From assembly GCA_030268105.1 (NCBI GenBank), contig BSDZ01000045.1, positions 124,001 through 188,000 of the forward strand: a DNA stretch of 64,000 bases, read 5' to 3'. Positions 45,201 through 57,905 of the stretch are shown here, one piece after another. Below the pieces are notes generated by a model that saw only the letters and a program-made list of their open reading frames with translations, did no database searches and was not told where the DNA came from. The stretch's first letter is position 1. Each line of letters starts with the position of its first letter. The DNA is from Volvox africanus. Its lineage: Eukaryota; Chlorophyta; Chlorophyceae; Chlamydomonadales; Volvocaceae. Position numbers and translations under genes: made by a program.

Positions 45201-47945
45201 GCTGCCTCAGGTTCAGCGGCAGACTGGAGGCGTCCGCGGCGGTAGCAACTATGGCTGGTCTCACCCGCATACAGTCCAGCAGCCATGAGGTGGAGGCGAA
45301 CTCGGGCACCTAGGAAGCTGGCAGGCACGGGGATTCCTAGAAGCATTGGCCGCTGGGTTCCGAGGGACGGAAGAGGGTATGCGGATGTCAGCGGACTCTT
45401 TGGTGTAACCCGTGTGGAAGCCTTTCACTTGTTATGATTCACAGGGGTTGCCGTCATTAATGACGGTAATGGTCGGTAGGGGCCAGTTCGGCCCAGCTAC
45501 CCAAGAGCCCAGATAGCAGTGAGAGGTGGACGTCCAGGGTGTTAGCGCTGGGCAAATCCGTGGTGCTATACCTAGTGCTTACGGTGTATGTGCAATCAGT
45601 GCCCAGTTAGATTGGCCTAAAAATCATCTGAGCTGCAGTTGGTAAGATCACTGCCCACAGAAGCCTCAAGGAGCCAACGGGTGCGGGTGTGGGTACGGGT
45701 GCACAAAGCCAGCCAGCCAGGACCCTGCGCCGGCCTGGGGTTGCTTGGTGCGGGTTGTGCCAGCTAGGGCCCTGCTGGCTATCTGTGCAGAGGCCCGCAG
45801 GCTGGTCTCATAACTGCGATAGCAGCAGCAGGTGCCATAGCAGTAGTCGCAGCCTTTACGGAAGGTTTACTTGACGGTGGAGGAGTTCCAGCACATTGAG
45901 CTTGCGGACCTGCGTCGAGGTAATGGTTAGTAGTAGATCGTGCAGCTAACGGAGCCATAAGAAGCGGATTATAGGTTTAAGTGAATTGCAGGCTATTCTA
46001 TGTAAAAACTTGAGCCCGTCCTGTTGGGTCCGTAGTCTTCACCTGGCATTCCGACACTCAGCATGTGAGTGTTACAGCAGATATCAAGCCGCACAGATAC
46101 AGCGATGTTACCCATAAAAATACTTGCATTGTCCTACTGGCTCGTAAGTAACGGAACGACCTACATGTCCTGCATGTCGCTCAGACTAGTCATCCGCGCG
46201 GTGATAGTCCCAGGTCAGGGACAAACTCCCCTTCTGCTGCTCAAAAGGGAATCCCGAAGTTTACTGCACTTCCTAATCGCTAATAAGCTTCGTAAAATAG
46301 CTAAAAGAGTCCACGGCACTAAGGCCATGCACAAAAGGCTACGAAACCTGGGGATCAACGGAAGCAGGCGCCTTGGCATTAGCTGCCAGCGCCACATAAG
46401 GTACACCTGAAACCGCAATGGAGCGCTCAGTGGGTGGGACTTCCAGAGTGCTGCAAAACGGTTTTCCACACCGCCATCGCCCCAAGAGCTGCGCTGCAAC
46501 GCTCGTCAAATGCCATGAAAGAAAACGCCACGTTCCCTTCTCACCACTGGGCGGGTGAAATTCGGCCCACTGTGGTTGCAGGCATCGCAGCAAACGCATT
46601 AAGAGAGCAAGGGACACATGTAAAAATCAACAAGTGAAGTGGCGCGAAACTTCAATATGAAAAACCTCAACACACAACGCCCTTTGAGTTCCCCTGCCGT
46701 TACTGTCCTCGTAAGTCCCCCTCCTCTCGGGCCCCACAACCGGCCCATGCAGAATCCCGCACTTACTGGGGGGTGTCCGAACATTACCCACTGGGCGTTA
46801 CGAAGCGTCTTGGAGCAGGGAGAGGTGATTGCCCTCACCCACCAATACCCCTGCCTCGGACAGCCCGACCATAACATCTGGAGGAGGACAGAAACACATC
46901 AATCAAAACCCAGTGCCGCGGTGTGTCAGGCCGACTCGCACTACTCCACTCCCTTTCCCCTCTGGAGACTGCATTGGGGAATCGGGCGGGGTCGTTGAAA
47001 ATACGACACCTCTTCATCCCCCTTCATCAAGGTCGCTATACCAAAGCGCGCGCAGCACCCCAATCCCACTCGAATGGCCCCACCACCACCACCACAGCGT
47101 ATGCGCCGTCCTTCCCTTGCAAGCTTTCGGCGATGCAAGGTCCGTCACGCGGATAGACGGATGGACGGACAGACAGACCGCCCTCCCTCTCCTGCGAGAC
47201 AGCCCGTTCCGAAGCCAGCTCCGGAAAAAAGTGAGAACGGGTCTCCATAGAGCCTTAGAGGCCCTCTTACTCCACGTAGGGAACATTTCCAGATCGAGCC
47301 ATGTGGCCACAACAAATGTGCATTCAGCTCTCTTTAGTGCAATAAACAGCTCTTAATCCACCCGGTTACCCCTCGATGGTACTGTTTAGATGCACATGCA
47401 CCACCTCCCAGCCGCCCTCAGCTCTCGACATATAGCCCAACAGGGGAACCCGATAGGGGGCATCCGGACAACCAATTTCAAGGATAGTTGTTGAGAAGAG
47501 GCGCGACCCATCGGGGCCCATTCCATAGGACCCGATGCGCATGTGGTTAATAAACGACCGCACCGCCCAGCGATGAGACGTGAGGCGTGCATCACACTAT
47601 GCTGCACTGCGCCCCTAAGGCGGGGTGATTATGCTGGCATGCAAGGGCGATGGATCCCAAAGAAATGAAGCTCCGCATCCTCATCAGCAGCTCACAGAAT
47701 GAACGCACATCAACAAATCGTGTCCTAAAAAAATCTTCTTCTTCATGCCAAACAAACCGTTCAAGGCTGTCCAAGTCCTCCAGTATAACAATTCGCACGG
47801 TCTCTCACACGACGACACCCAACAGACCGCATCGCTCCTCAACCGCTTACGTCCAATATGGGGAGGGGATGGCTCTCCCAGTGACCCTCTCATACACCCT
47901 AAAAAGATCGCAGATTGTGAGACTACAGGATATTGCATATTACTA
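42257..47945. other. 5.7 kb gene-poor region
   Basis: No exon with family motifs was recognised on either strand. Features: a TGTAA at 42873-42877 that could end the AdhE copy 2 transcript, a GT dinucleotide run (43830-43853), a doubled GATCTTGGATCTTGGATC near 44674-44691, and CCACCACCAC near 47082-47094. Open frames such as 46829-47356 are Pro/Ser/His-rich and unconvincing. The right part probably includes the 3' UTR of the minus-strand desaturase. Confidence 0.5.
43830..43853. repeat. (GT)n microsatellite
   Basis: About 11 GT units followed by a G run. Confidence 0.9.
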
Positions 47946-49829
47946 CTACAGCTGCTTCTTACTGCCGCCGGACGCGGCCACTGATGCACTATGGCGCGAC
48001 TTTGCAGCGGCCACTTTTTCGGCCTCATACTGCTCTGGCGTATGCATCGTACCCATGAGCCAGTCCATGAACACGAAGTAGTGACCGTAGTTGTGCTTAT
48101 ATGTGGTGTGATGAATGGTGTGGTAGCCGGCACCCATGACGGGCCACACCTGGCCGTGAAGGCAGTCGTGGATGTTGGCAGTCCAGACGCCGGTAGCGAA
48201 GAGCAGGATCTCGTGGGTGAGGAAGTGCATAGGGCAGTAGAAAAGGGTCCAGGTGTACGGCACCGCCTGGAGTATGCCGTCGATGGGATTGAAGGCCAGG
48301 CCAGCGAAGGGAGAGAGAGTGTGCTCCTTGTTGTACTTGTGATGATCGTAGTGCAATAACCTGTGTGTATGTGTTTGTGTGTTAGTGTGGGGAGAAAGAG
48401 CCGGGGATTTCGAAGTGAGGAGGCACCAATTACCCCTCCCTCCCTCCCTCCCTCCCTAGCCATCACTTCATTACGCTGCCTTAGCTCCCTCCCTCCCTCC
48501 CTCCCCTGCCCCTCTCATCACGGCGAAACACGCACGTGCATGGTTACACCCAAATCATTTCGCATCATGCGGCATAAGGCCCGAAGTAAACGGAAACCCA
48601 AATCGATCAAAGCAATTTCACCGCGGGGTACCTCGGGGCCCCAGATGTAGCCTTGGCCCCTCGAGCTGAGCTCGAGTCGCCGTCATCATCATTATCATCA
48701 TAATGTTGGGCCCCACCACCACCACCACATTTACCAACATCTTTAGTCGGGTAGTCTCTCAGACGAGAAGGTTAACCTCCCCCCATACATTCACCCAGCC
48801 CACCCCCAAGTGCCCAGCTTCCTTCCGACCCACCTGTAAGCCCACTTAATTTCGTGCAGGCCTCGGTGCATCCAATATACCCCAAACTCCACAGATGCCA
48901 TGTAAAGGAAGAAGTACAGAACGTAGGCGGGCAGTCCCACGTTCTCAACGCGAGGATAGGCGCGGGTCCAGCCCTTCTCCGCAGCATATTCGGTCAGCGT
49001 TGGCAGCATGGAGTACAGCGGCATAGCTATGTTTGAAACCTGGCATCCCGAGTCAGCGTCAGGCAGAAGAGGACAAGGAACAGCGCAATGGGCAATGGTA
49101 GAGTTTACAGGGGGCGAAGGCGACTAAGGTAAGAAAAGTAAGGTAAAAATCCAAAATGAGCCGCAAGGACGTTCCAAAGCCGAAGCATCAAAACTGCACA
49201 GCCGTAGCTTTACGGATAAGCAAGCCGAGCAAGCTAGCCAATTGAAAGGGTGTCCTGGCGGGATTAGCTTTGGGATTGGGAGTTGGGTCAGGGGGACTTC
49301 AAATCCAGGTTTTTGCGAACGAAATAACAGAACCTATGGGAGAGCTGTTGAGCGGCGTGATGCGACGAGGTTTCCGACGTTAAGGGGTGCGGAGAAAGGC
49401 GACGAGATAAGGTAAACTGCTGGGCGCACCCAATAGCGCCGACCTAAGAAGATCACCGTCCTACCCGAATCTGCTCAGCGACGTCCTTAAACGCAGGAAT
49501 AGTCTCCGGCGTGAAGAGCTTATCTCCAAAGCAAAAGTATATATAATAGCTCCAAATGGCCCCGACGAGAAAATAGACGGCAGCGCACAGCAAATAGCAT
49601 CGGCACCAGGTCTGCCAGAAGTGCGGTATCCGCTCACGTATGCTGCTGGGGAATAACCACATGACGAGACTGTTTTTCCATTCGTTCTCCTCCTTTATTA
49701 GACGCAAGCGCTCCTCCTTAGGCATGTCGGCCAGGGTGGCAAAAGACGCGAACCAATCCTGAATACCGCTGCGATGATCATTTCACACAACAATGATTGA
49801 TTGATATTAGTTAACAGCCGACACGTACA
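47946..49829 (-). CDS. ERG3: Delta7-sterol C-5(6)-desaturase (ERG3/STE1 family), 5' end unresolved
   Basis: ER membrane di-iron oxidase that introduces the C5 double bond during ergosterol/phytosterol synthesis. Placed exons on the minus strand: (about 49921)-49829, 49758-49465, 49039-48834 and 48360-47946 (stop TAG), phase-consistent. All three histidine clusters of the fatty-acid-hydroxylase superfamily are visible: HRGLH (HX3H), HYDHH (HX2HH) and HTIHH (HX2HH), with [20 protein letters not shown] between the second and third. Hydrophobic segments precede them ([41 protein letters not shown]). Membership of the C-5 desaturase branch is inferred from the [13 protein letters not shown] and [12 protein letters not shown] context. 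The N-terminal exon is uncertain: a hydrophobic start, MASTLTRALLFVGIFSVVLA, on the minus strand from 50253 could belong to it, but I could not join it in phase with confidence. Confidence 0.9.
48421..48515. repeat. (CCCT)n tracts in desaturase intron
   Basis: Two runs of CCCTCCCT in the intron between exons 49039-48834 and 48360-47946. Confidence 0.85.
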
Positions 49830-51550
49830 TCTGGGCAAAGGCCCTGCCAAATCTTGACCAACGGAAGCGGGTTATGAAAGGCGTGGGCTGGTGCGACGGG
49901 AGCTTTGTGGGGATAAACGTACAACAAACCCTCGGTCAAACTCTAGCATCTTGAAACCAAATGCGGAGGTGGAAAGGCGACATACCACTGTCCTGATAGC
50001 AGCTTCCCGCGTCCCCCCGTACCTAAGCAGCGCTCCTGTGTGTCCGGAAACATCCAGTGTCGACGGCTTTGGACGCAGGACCTGCAATTATATACGCAAA
50101 CCCAGCTTGACTGCTCTGCTGGTTGAAGCGTTCTCGCTTGTTCGCTCGGCGCACCTCGGCTGGCTTGGCGTCATGCGTTAGAAGGTGACTTGAGGCTAGC
50201 ACAACGCTAAAAATTCCAACGAACAAAAGCGCTCTTGTGAGTGTGCTGGCCATCCTGGCAAGCGGCGGGCCGCTCGGCCCGCTGATGATGTTGGAGTATG
50301 AGCAGTCGGGGAAGGGAAAGTGTAGCCAGGGGCAGCGGCTTTTCACGTAATGTATAAATTGATGCAACGATTAATTACGATAGCAAGCTGAATCTACTGC
50401 CCAATAAATTTGCTTTTAGGCTCACTGCTAGAAATCCGCCGTACAGTACGCCTTGTACCTGCATTTTGCCATTGATCGAGTTTTAAAACTTGGACCTTCC
50501 ATGGTGACCGTATTCCGAGTTTGACCTGCGCGGCATCTTGCGGACCACCAATCTCAGGCATAGTGTGCCGCTCCGTTTCGCATAGCGCACGCATCAGTTC
50601 ATCACTATCATGCAATATGTTTACAGTTTCCCTTCTTACCAAACAGAAAAAAGCTCCTTGTCTACGTTAGTGGCAGCACAGCCGCCAAGGTCACCGGTAC
50701 GGCCCTAGGATCGGAAAAAATTCAATAGCTGTGAACCCCACGCAACCGACAATGCAGCACTGGCGGATACCCTCTGGACGCGCCTTCGGGCGTACCGAAA
50801 TGGGCCGCCCAAGTCGACCCAGTCGGACGCTGTTGCTCCAAACATTCTCCATGTTGAAATACCGGACCAACATTGCACAAAACCACTCCCGCAAGTCAGC
50901 TTGGACGAACATCGATTACGATAGGCTGTACACCCAGCCATCGTACAATCCTGGACGTCAGGTCGGACCCATCAAATTGCAGCCCGTGCCAGGTACGACA
51001 AGGCAGCTTGCTCGGATGCCTGCCAAGCCCAGTACAGAATGCGACCTTGTGCCGTACCTGATTTGAAGCAATTCAGCATTCAGCAAAGGCACTAAGAAAA
51101 AATGGAAAAGTGAAATGTGATGGGGGTGAGATCATTCGATGTGTCGGGGCGCTGGGCGCAGCGACGTTAGTGAGGTCCTCCATCTCTAACGGCATGGCTC
51201 GAAACCTGAAGGCCTTATGGCGGCAACTGGGCACCGCCTCCACGGCCGTAGTGCCTGGTTGGTGTTCATCCGTGCTGCGCCCGTTGCGAGATGCCACATC
51301 CAACCAATCCGGCCACCAAATGGATCCTGGGAGTGCGGCAACGTGAGCGAGTGCCGGGGCCGCATAGCACAGCAGCAGCAAAGCTTGCGGAAGAGGGCGC
51401 GCTCCTCTCCCTGTACGGCATGATGCGACTCCTTACTCCATGTTTCTTAGTGACTTCTCCAGGGCCGCTGAAAACCCTGACCCAAACCTTGACCCTTACT
51501 TCTTAGCAATTTCGCGCTCGTCGTCGTTATCCCCCCTTCGGTCCGTACAG
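49830..51550. other. Region between desaturase and SET genes; 5' exons of both probably here
   Basis: The two genes are divergent. On the minus strand, 50253-50023 is an open frame with a signal-anchor-like start. On the plus strand, 51195-51349 is open from an ATG with an Arg/Ala-rich start that could be an N-terminal exon of the SET gene. Neither was joined with confidence. Confidence 0.35.
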
Positions 51551-54500
51551 GCAGCGGCCGGGGGCTGGTGGCTGAGAGCGATATCCCGCTGGCGGAGACG
51601 GTGCTTCTCAGTGAGGCGGTAGGCGGCGCGCTGACGGCCGCGGAGGGCAACGAGCTGCGGCCCCAGCACCTGGCTCAGCATCTGGAGGGGCTGCAGCGGG
51701 CTGGCAAGTTGAGCTCGGCAGACAGGTGGGAGGGGGAAAGGAGGGAAAGAAAGGGACGGGGAGGGAGAGGAAGGGAAAGGGAGGGAGGAGGGGAGGAAGG
51801 GGAACAGCGGAAGGGGAACAGCGGAAGGGGAACAGCGGAAGGTATAGGGCGTATAAGAGGGCGATTTGTCGAGATCTGTTACTGTTGTTGAGAAACTCAC
51901 AGATTAGGGCGGTCGGTGGCAGGCTCTAGGGTGGGCTGTAGGACCTGACTCAACCTCACCTTGTGTCCCCGTACTTGCAATGATCGCGCGGTGTGGTGCT
52001 CCGGTGCAGGGCCCGCCTACGGCTGTTGTACGACGGCCGTTTGGCGGCGGACTCCCCGTCTACGCTCCGAAACCGGTTGGGCACCTCCCTGGCCGATTTC
52101 CAGAAGCTGGAACATAAGCTCCGGAGGGCGGCGGAGGCCCCGAAGAAAGCCAAAGGAAAGGGTTTCGGAGCCCCCGTGGCGGCGACGGCGGCGGCGTCGG
52201 GGCAAGCTGACAGCGCCATTGACTTGGGCAAGTACTCTGAATCATTCTACGGTTTGAATGCGTTCAGTCCCCCGACACGGTGTTTCGATTGCTATGTCTC
52301 CCCACCCCGAATTCCCCAAATTTCACCCCTGCTGTGTTTGTACGACACCAGTGACTAGTCCGGTGCTATTCCGCGTATTTTTCCCAACCTCTTCACATAC
52401 AACGTTATAAGTATACACACGGACACACGCAGGCCCCTCTTCGGTTCCGGATCACTCTGCGTTACGGCCCCCCTCCACCCCCAACCCTCCATCATGCGCT
52501 TTATGGGCCTCCTGCCGTACCGCATAGCTGCCCTAGGCGAGGCCCTCCTGGAGTCTGACGAGCTTCTCCTCCTCGCCAAGTTAAACAGTTGGGGCAACAG
52601 CTTTGGGGAGCTGGGCTGCACAAAGCTGCGGAAGGAGGCGTCGGAAGCAATCATCGGTGGGAAAGAGAAGCTCAGAGGCGGCGGGGGGCGAAGAAGCGGG
52701 CCTGTCGGATCGGTACGAGAAATATACAATAAAATATAAAATGTACTTGTTTAAAAATGATATATAAACAACACATATACAAATAATATGTTTGTTGATA
52801 TTGCTGCTCATGATATTGCTCTTAAGCTCCCTTGTGCGATGTTTGCCTTGATCACATTACCGTACGTTTCACATTACGGCGTCGTACTTTCCTATCGCCC
52901 CTCTGCGCAGGGATATGGCCCGAGTTTGCGTTGATGAATCACTCCTGTGCGCCCAACACGACCACATTTACAGTGGGACAGATGTTGCTCGTACAGGTAC
53001 GGATGTGTTTGTTAGTGTCGTACCAACAGTACAGGTCTACTTTAACATTGAAGCCCTTCACTTTTCATTAACATCTGTCGGTCGGACCACATGTTTCCGA
53101 CATCTGACACAATATCCGAAAAAATTGCGTTTATTTTATTTCGTTTGGGTTAGGAGGAAAACCCGTTGTGATCATACGGAACGGTTATGTACGACGTTGA
53201 TCCTGGTTCAAACGGATAAAGACGAAAGATAAAACACGCTTTCCCACATCACAATAATCAGATTCACAATCTTTTTAGTACCTGAAAACAGCTTGCTAAT
53301 AATTTTGCGAACGCAATCCTTTGCTCCCACTGCCGGATTTGTACGACTATGCTCTAAAAAACTGTAAATGAGTGTGTTTGACACTAAACTCCGTTTCCTC
53401 CTCCCTCGCCCGTCCTTCCTTAAGTTTCCCCGTGAACCCCGCATAGTGTTACGTTGTCAAAACCAACACCACAACGTTCACCCCTTCGCCGCCCCTCCCT
53501 TTTGGACGCCGACACCCGGCTCTACCCACCCATCCATGCATACACACACATTCATATCTCACAACCAGCTGTGAGTCCATCACGATGGGGCTGGGGGCGG
53601 TTAGCATCTGGTGATTTTCAAATCTGAACAACGAATATGAGGTCTCTCCCCCCAATATTTGCTCCCTCCCCCCAAAACCCCAAAACCTCAAAAACCCCAA
53701 CTCCCACCCCAGGCTGTCCGGGACGTCCCTCGGGGGGCCCAGGTGACCACGAGCTATTTGGGGGAGCTGGCGCTGGCCCCCCTGGAGCAACGGAGGGAGT
53801 GGCTGCGGGGTGCGTACGGCTTCGAGTGCGCCTGTGAGCGCTGTACGGTGGGTGGCGGGCGGGTGGGGGCAGGGACTTATCATGGGGAGGAGGGGATTGG
53901 AGGGTGGAAGGCCGTGCTTGGGTTTGGTTGGAAGTGTTCGTAACTTAGGGTTTGCTTGCCACATAATTTAATAATTTTAAGACTTGAGTTTAGTTTTTTC
54001 TAGTTACGTGTTTACGCATATCTACAGGTGTATTATTTCGTTATCGCCCAAGCCCTCTGCCCCCTCACTGCCTCGGCGCAGGCGGAGGCGTCCGTACCCC
54101 CCGCCGTGTCCTCGGCAGTAGCAGAGGCCTATCAGGTGGCTTCCAGCGACGAGGCGAGGGCGCTGGTGGAGGGGGCGGCGGGGGTGCCGGACCGCGGAGC
54201 GCTGAGCCCGCTGGAGTCCCGGCTAGCGGCGGCTGTGGAGCGGCTCGAGGGGGCTATGGAGCGGGCGGGACTGGCGCAGCAGGTGGGCAGGATGGGCATG
54301 TGAAAGGGGTGTTTAACACTGCGACGTGGAAGGTGTTTGGCGGGGAAGGGGCAGGGGAAGGGGAAGACGAATAGACGAGAGACCGCTGGTGGTAGTTCTG
54401 CTGCTGCTTCTGCTGTTATTGTGCAGTACACAAACTACCAACCACCAAAACCACCATTGCGATGGACTGACTCACAGCTGGGTGGGTGGGTGGGGGAGAC

Positions 54501-54621
54501 TGGTGGGGGGAAGGGGGGACGTGGGCGGCTACGTCGCTGCCGCCGTCGCAGAGATTCGGGGATGGGTATGGGGTGGGGGTAAAAGGGGTGATGATGATGA
54601 TGGTGATGGTGATGGTGATGG

Positions 54622-54660
<39 letters not shown>

Positions 54661-56152
54661 CCAACTCAACTTACTTAGGATTTACAAAGCTGAGGGTTAT
54701 AAGTTATACTTCCAATCCTCACATTGGGTGAGGACACCCCCTCCCCCGCTCCCTGCAGCTTCGTTCCTGGCTGCGAGCAGCTGCCTACGACGCCTATTAC
54801 TCACGAGCGGTCATCCTGGATCTGACGGACTCCAGGGAGGCTCAGAGTGGCGCTGACGGGCAAGAAGGCAGCCTGCTGTTCGGGGGGGACCGTACGGCGC
54901 CGTTCAGCGACCCATCAATCCCGGCCGAGCTTGCAGAGGTGGTTTCGGAGGTGGCCCCAGGTACGACAGCGGCAGTGAGCACCTTGGTCTGGCATGGTTC
55001 CGGAGGTTAATAATACGACCACGACTACATATTCTTGATCTGGTCGGGGGCTCCAGGGGGGGTTGGGTATTATCGACTGCGAGGTGGTTAGACGTAAAGG
55101 TGGTGACAGCTCTCTCCCCTTGCCTTTCCTCCCTGAAATCCGCTGATCGGGATAGTGTACGGGAGCCGGTTTCCGTACATTCGATGGTGCAATGATGGTG
55201 CCAGACCGAGGGCGTTATCGTTTCGATGAACTTGAAGAGGACTTTGAGGAGGGCCCGGGGGGGAAGGGCTGGGGGTGTGGAAAGTCAATTTGGGGTTTGA
55301 AGCTTCGCGGTATGTATTGGGCTGAGGGAGGGCCGCTTCCTTGTCCCTGCACAGCTATATCTGATATGTGCATGTGTGTGTGTAGATTGACCTGGATGAG
55401 GGCCGGCTCGTTGATTCAGGGACCGATCTGCATCTCTACCTGACGCTGGAGACGCTGTCACGAAGCGCGGAGGCCTACCCCCGCGACGACCCGCGGGTCG
55501 CTGACGCCACCAAGACCTGCCTGCGTGCGCACATCCTGCGCTACGGCCGCACCTCCGATGCCGTACTTCGGGAGCTGCTGCAGGCCCGCAGCAACCACCC
55601 GCATTACTTGGGGCGGTGGGTGGAGGTGTCGTGTGTGTGTGTGTGTGTGTGTGTCTAACGGGGGAGAGGAAGAGGGATATTTATGGACCAGTCATGGCGT
55701 GCGGACGCTGAAGCATATTCGTCCTGTATTTCTCGTCCTGTTTGCATTCCCCATCGCATCACGTCACGTAATGTCAAATTCTGGGAATTCGGCAGCCGCA
55801 CTTCCCTTCCCGTGTCTGTTAGCGCTACCGGGTGGTGGCTTTTGCTAGCATTGCTCGGCGCTGGCCCCAGCAGCCCACCACTAGCCCCAGCCACCTGGAC
55901 TGTCTCAAGCCCTGTCTGCTCCCTTCTCTCCCTGCCGCCCTAAAAGGACGCCCGCCCTCAGCCATTCCTTCGTCAACCCAACCGACATCCCTCGACATTA
56001 TTTGCATTCGCTGGGCTCACACCGCTCCGTATAGCCACCAGCGTAGCGTGCAGCAGAACCTAAAGGATATAAATGATTCAATAAACCCTGGTCCTGTCCG
56101 TCAGGTCGTACGCCACGCACGATCCGCACGTCCATCACGATCCTTCCTCTAA
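51551..56152 (+). CDS. SET-domain protein lysine methyltransferase, SMYD-like, ends unresolved
   Basis: Likely methylates lysines on histones or other proteins. Exons placed: 51551-51725, 52010-52251, 52528-52656, 52911-52996, 53713-53847, 54082-54282, 54759-(54950 or 54960), 55386-55619 and 55823 onward. The SET start GSGRGLVAESDIPLAETVLL comes first. The catalytic core FALMNHSCAPN (NHSC) lies in exon 52911-52996, then VRDVPRGAQVTTSYL and the Cys-rich post-SET FECACERC. The spacer between SET halves is about 150 residues, Ala/Lys-rich and without the Cys/His pattern of a MYND finger, unlike animal SMYD proteins. The C-terminal exons are helical and TPR-like in composition. The donor used after 54950 is unclear, because the GTACG at 54961 leaves the next exon out of phase. 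The frame of the last exon ends at 56150-56152; another open piece (56270-56596) may be a further exon. Confidence 0.8.
51726..51850. repeat. G/A-rich intronic tract with 15-bp tandem repeat
   Basis: GGGAGGAAGGG-type purine tract ending in three tandem copies of GGAACAGCGGAAGGG (about 51800-51842), immediately after the donor of SET exon 51551-51725. Confidence 0.8.
54590..54658. repeat. (GAT)n/(GATGGT)n microsatellite
   Basis: GATGATGATGGTGATGGTGA followed by about 12 GAT units, in a SET-gene intron. Confidence 0.95.
55630..55655. repeat. (GT)n microsatellite in SET intron
   Basis: About 12 GT units 12 bp downstream of the exon 55386-55619 donor. Confidence 0.9.
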
Positions 56153-57905
56153 CATGTGCCCATGTTGTCATGTTAGGAGGGATGAGAGGAACACAGGATC
56201 TCTGGGGACGTTAGATTTGCGATCACATACAGATGGCTTCGTGTACGACAGCTAACTCGGAAAGGAAACTTGCTATGTCATGACTACTCGGTTTTCGTAC
56301 CTCGCAAATCTCTGGGCTTTGGGCAAGTCCTAACAAATGTCGCAACATCTCTCAACCTGTTTGCCAACACGTCCAACACTTCTGCTGCTTGTGGCTGCAG
56401 TGTCTCTCTTTTACCGCCGCCGCCGCCGCAGCAGCATCAGCAACAGTCGGATGCTGCTGGGTCGCTGGTTCCGGAGCCGCTTTTTGGGTCGGCAGCCTGG
56501 GTAGCCGCTAGCCCGGTACAGCTTCGGGAGGCAGCGGCGAAGGTGGCGAGCATGAAGGCTGCGGAGGTGGAGGCTGAGGCTAAGGGCGCATGCTAGGTTA
56601 AATCCAATTACAGAAAGTGGAAGTGGTGAGGGGAGACAGGGTAAATGGTCGGCTTGGACTGCTTATTTGTAGGCTCCTTTTTCGAGGAGCGTCCAGACAA
56701 AGGGCTGCACTAAACGGAGTGGGGCAAGTGCCAATGCTGGTGCGAAAGGACTGGAGGACAGGGCAGGAGCAGTGCAAGTGCCGACGTCAGGCAGGATAGG
56801 GTGTAGCGTGGCCCTGATGGCTGTCACCGAATCACTGCACGTTTGTTGGCGCTCGCTGCGTACGGGTTCGTCGCGAGGGTGGCGGAGGCGGAAGGCGGAA
56901 GTGGGTTTGCGGCGCGGCGCGCAACTTTTTCTCCGTTTCATGGATGCACGGCGGCTTTGTACCATATGCCGGGTACCTTTTGCTTACTTCCTGGGTTAAC
57001 GCTTCCCTTCAAACTTCTGTGTGTACGAAAATGCCTTTGCTGGATGGATTGAGCTAGCCTCTTACATGCAGCACAATTTACTGTCACATGCATGCCGTCT
57101 ATTAGGGAAAAAAGCAACTAACTTATGCAGAGTATGTACATTCGTATGGATGGCCCAACACGCCTGGCACCCATCTTCAGCAGTTGTCCAAGCGTCCAAA
57201 GTTGGATGGGTTACTAAAAGTTCAATTCATTCGCAAGAACTGTTAAAAGGGCTTCGTGTACCCAAGTGCGCGATCATTCTATCGCATGGATAATGCAGTC
57301 ATCGTCCAAGGACACTTGATCACCTTACGTGCCTTACCCATCATAGGTGTATGCAGTTTAAATTTGAGAATAAAGAATGATGAGATGTCGCGCTTCAATC
57401 ACGAAGACGACGATGTGGGTTACCGGTATGGCGACCTTCGATGGCAGAAAATATGGAAACCCAGCGAGCATAAATTGATCATAAATTTCCAAAACATCGT
57501 ATTTATCGTAATGCAATATTCTGCGCTGCAGACTTATAGCGCGTGCTTGGGATGACGTGAAGTTGCTTGCTGCAAGGTTGTCGTGCATGGCGGGACTTCG
57601 CTGGTAGCTCTCACTTACATACATAGATATGTACTTATGTCAACTAATCCTATTTCACCGTCCTTAGCCAAAGGAGAACTCAACGCTGATAAATGAGAGT
57701 AAAGACGACAATAAATTACGCCAAACTCGATTAGACATTAAGAACCCCTAACCATGAAAATCTGACATCAACACGTGAGCACAAATGAACAATTGACAAA
57801 TCTACGACTGGCAGACTGCTCCTTTTGCCTGGCGAGTTTGTCGGTGGTTAACCGGGTCGGTATCGTCAGGGCTCAGGTTTAGCAGGAGTAACCGAATGCT
57901 TCATA
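56153..57905. other. Region between SET and GRAM-VASt genes
   Basis: Holds a plus-strand frame (56270-56596) ending LREAAAKVASMKAAEVEAEA, Pro/Gln-rich earlier and Ala/Glu-helical at the end. It may be the last SET exon or a separate fragment. The rest (56.6-57.9 kb) shows no recognisable gene and should hold the GRAM-VASt promoter. Confidence 0.4.

Noticed and set aside
46829..47356. 175-residue plus-strand frame upstream of the desaturase 3' end
   Set aside because: Composition is irregular (polyHis from CCACCACCAC), with no motif, no splice sites and no conserved segment.
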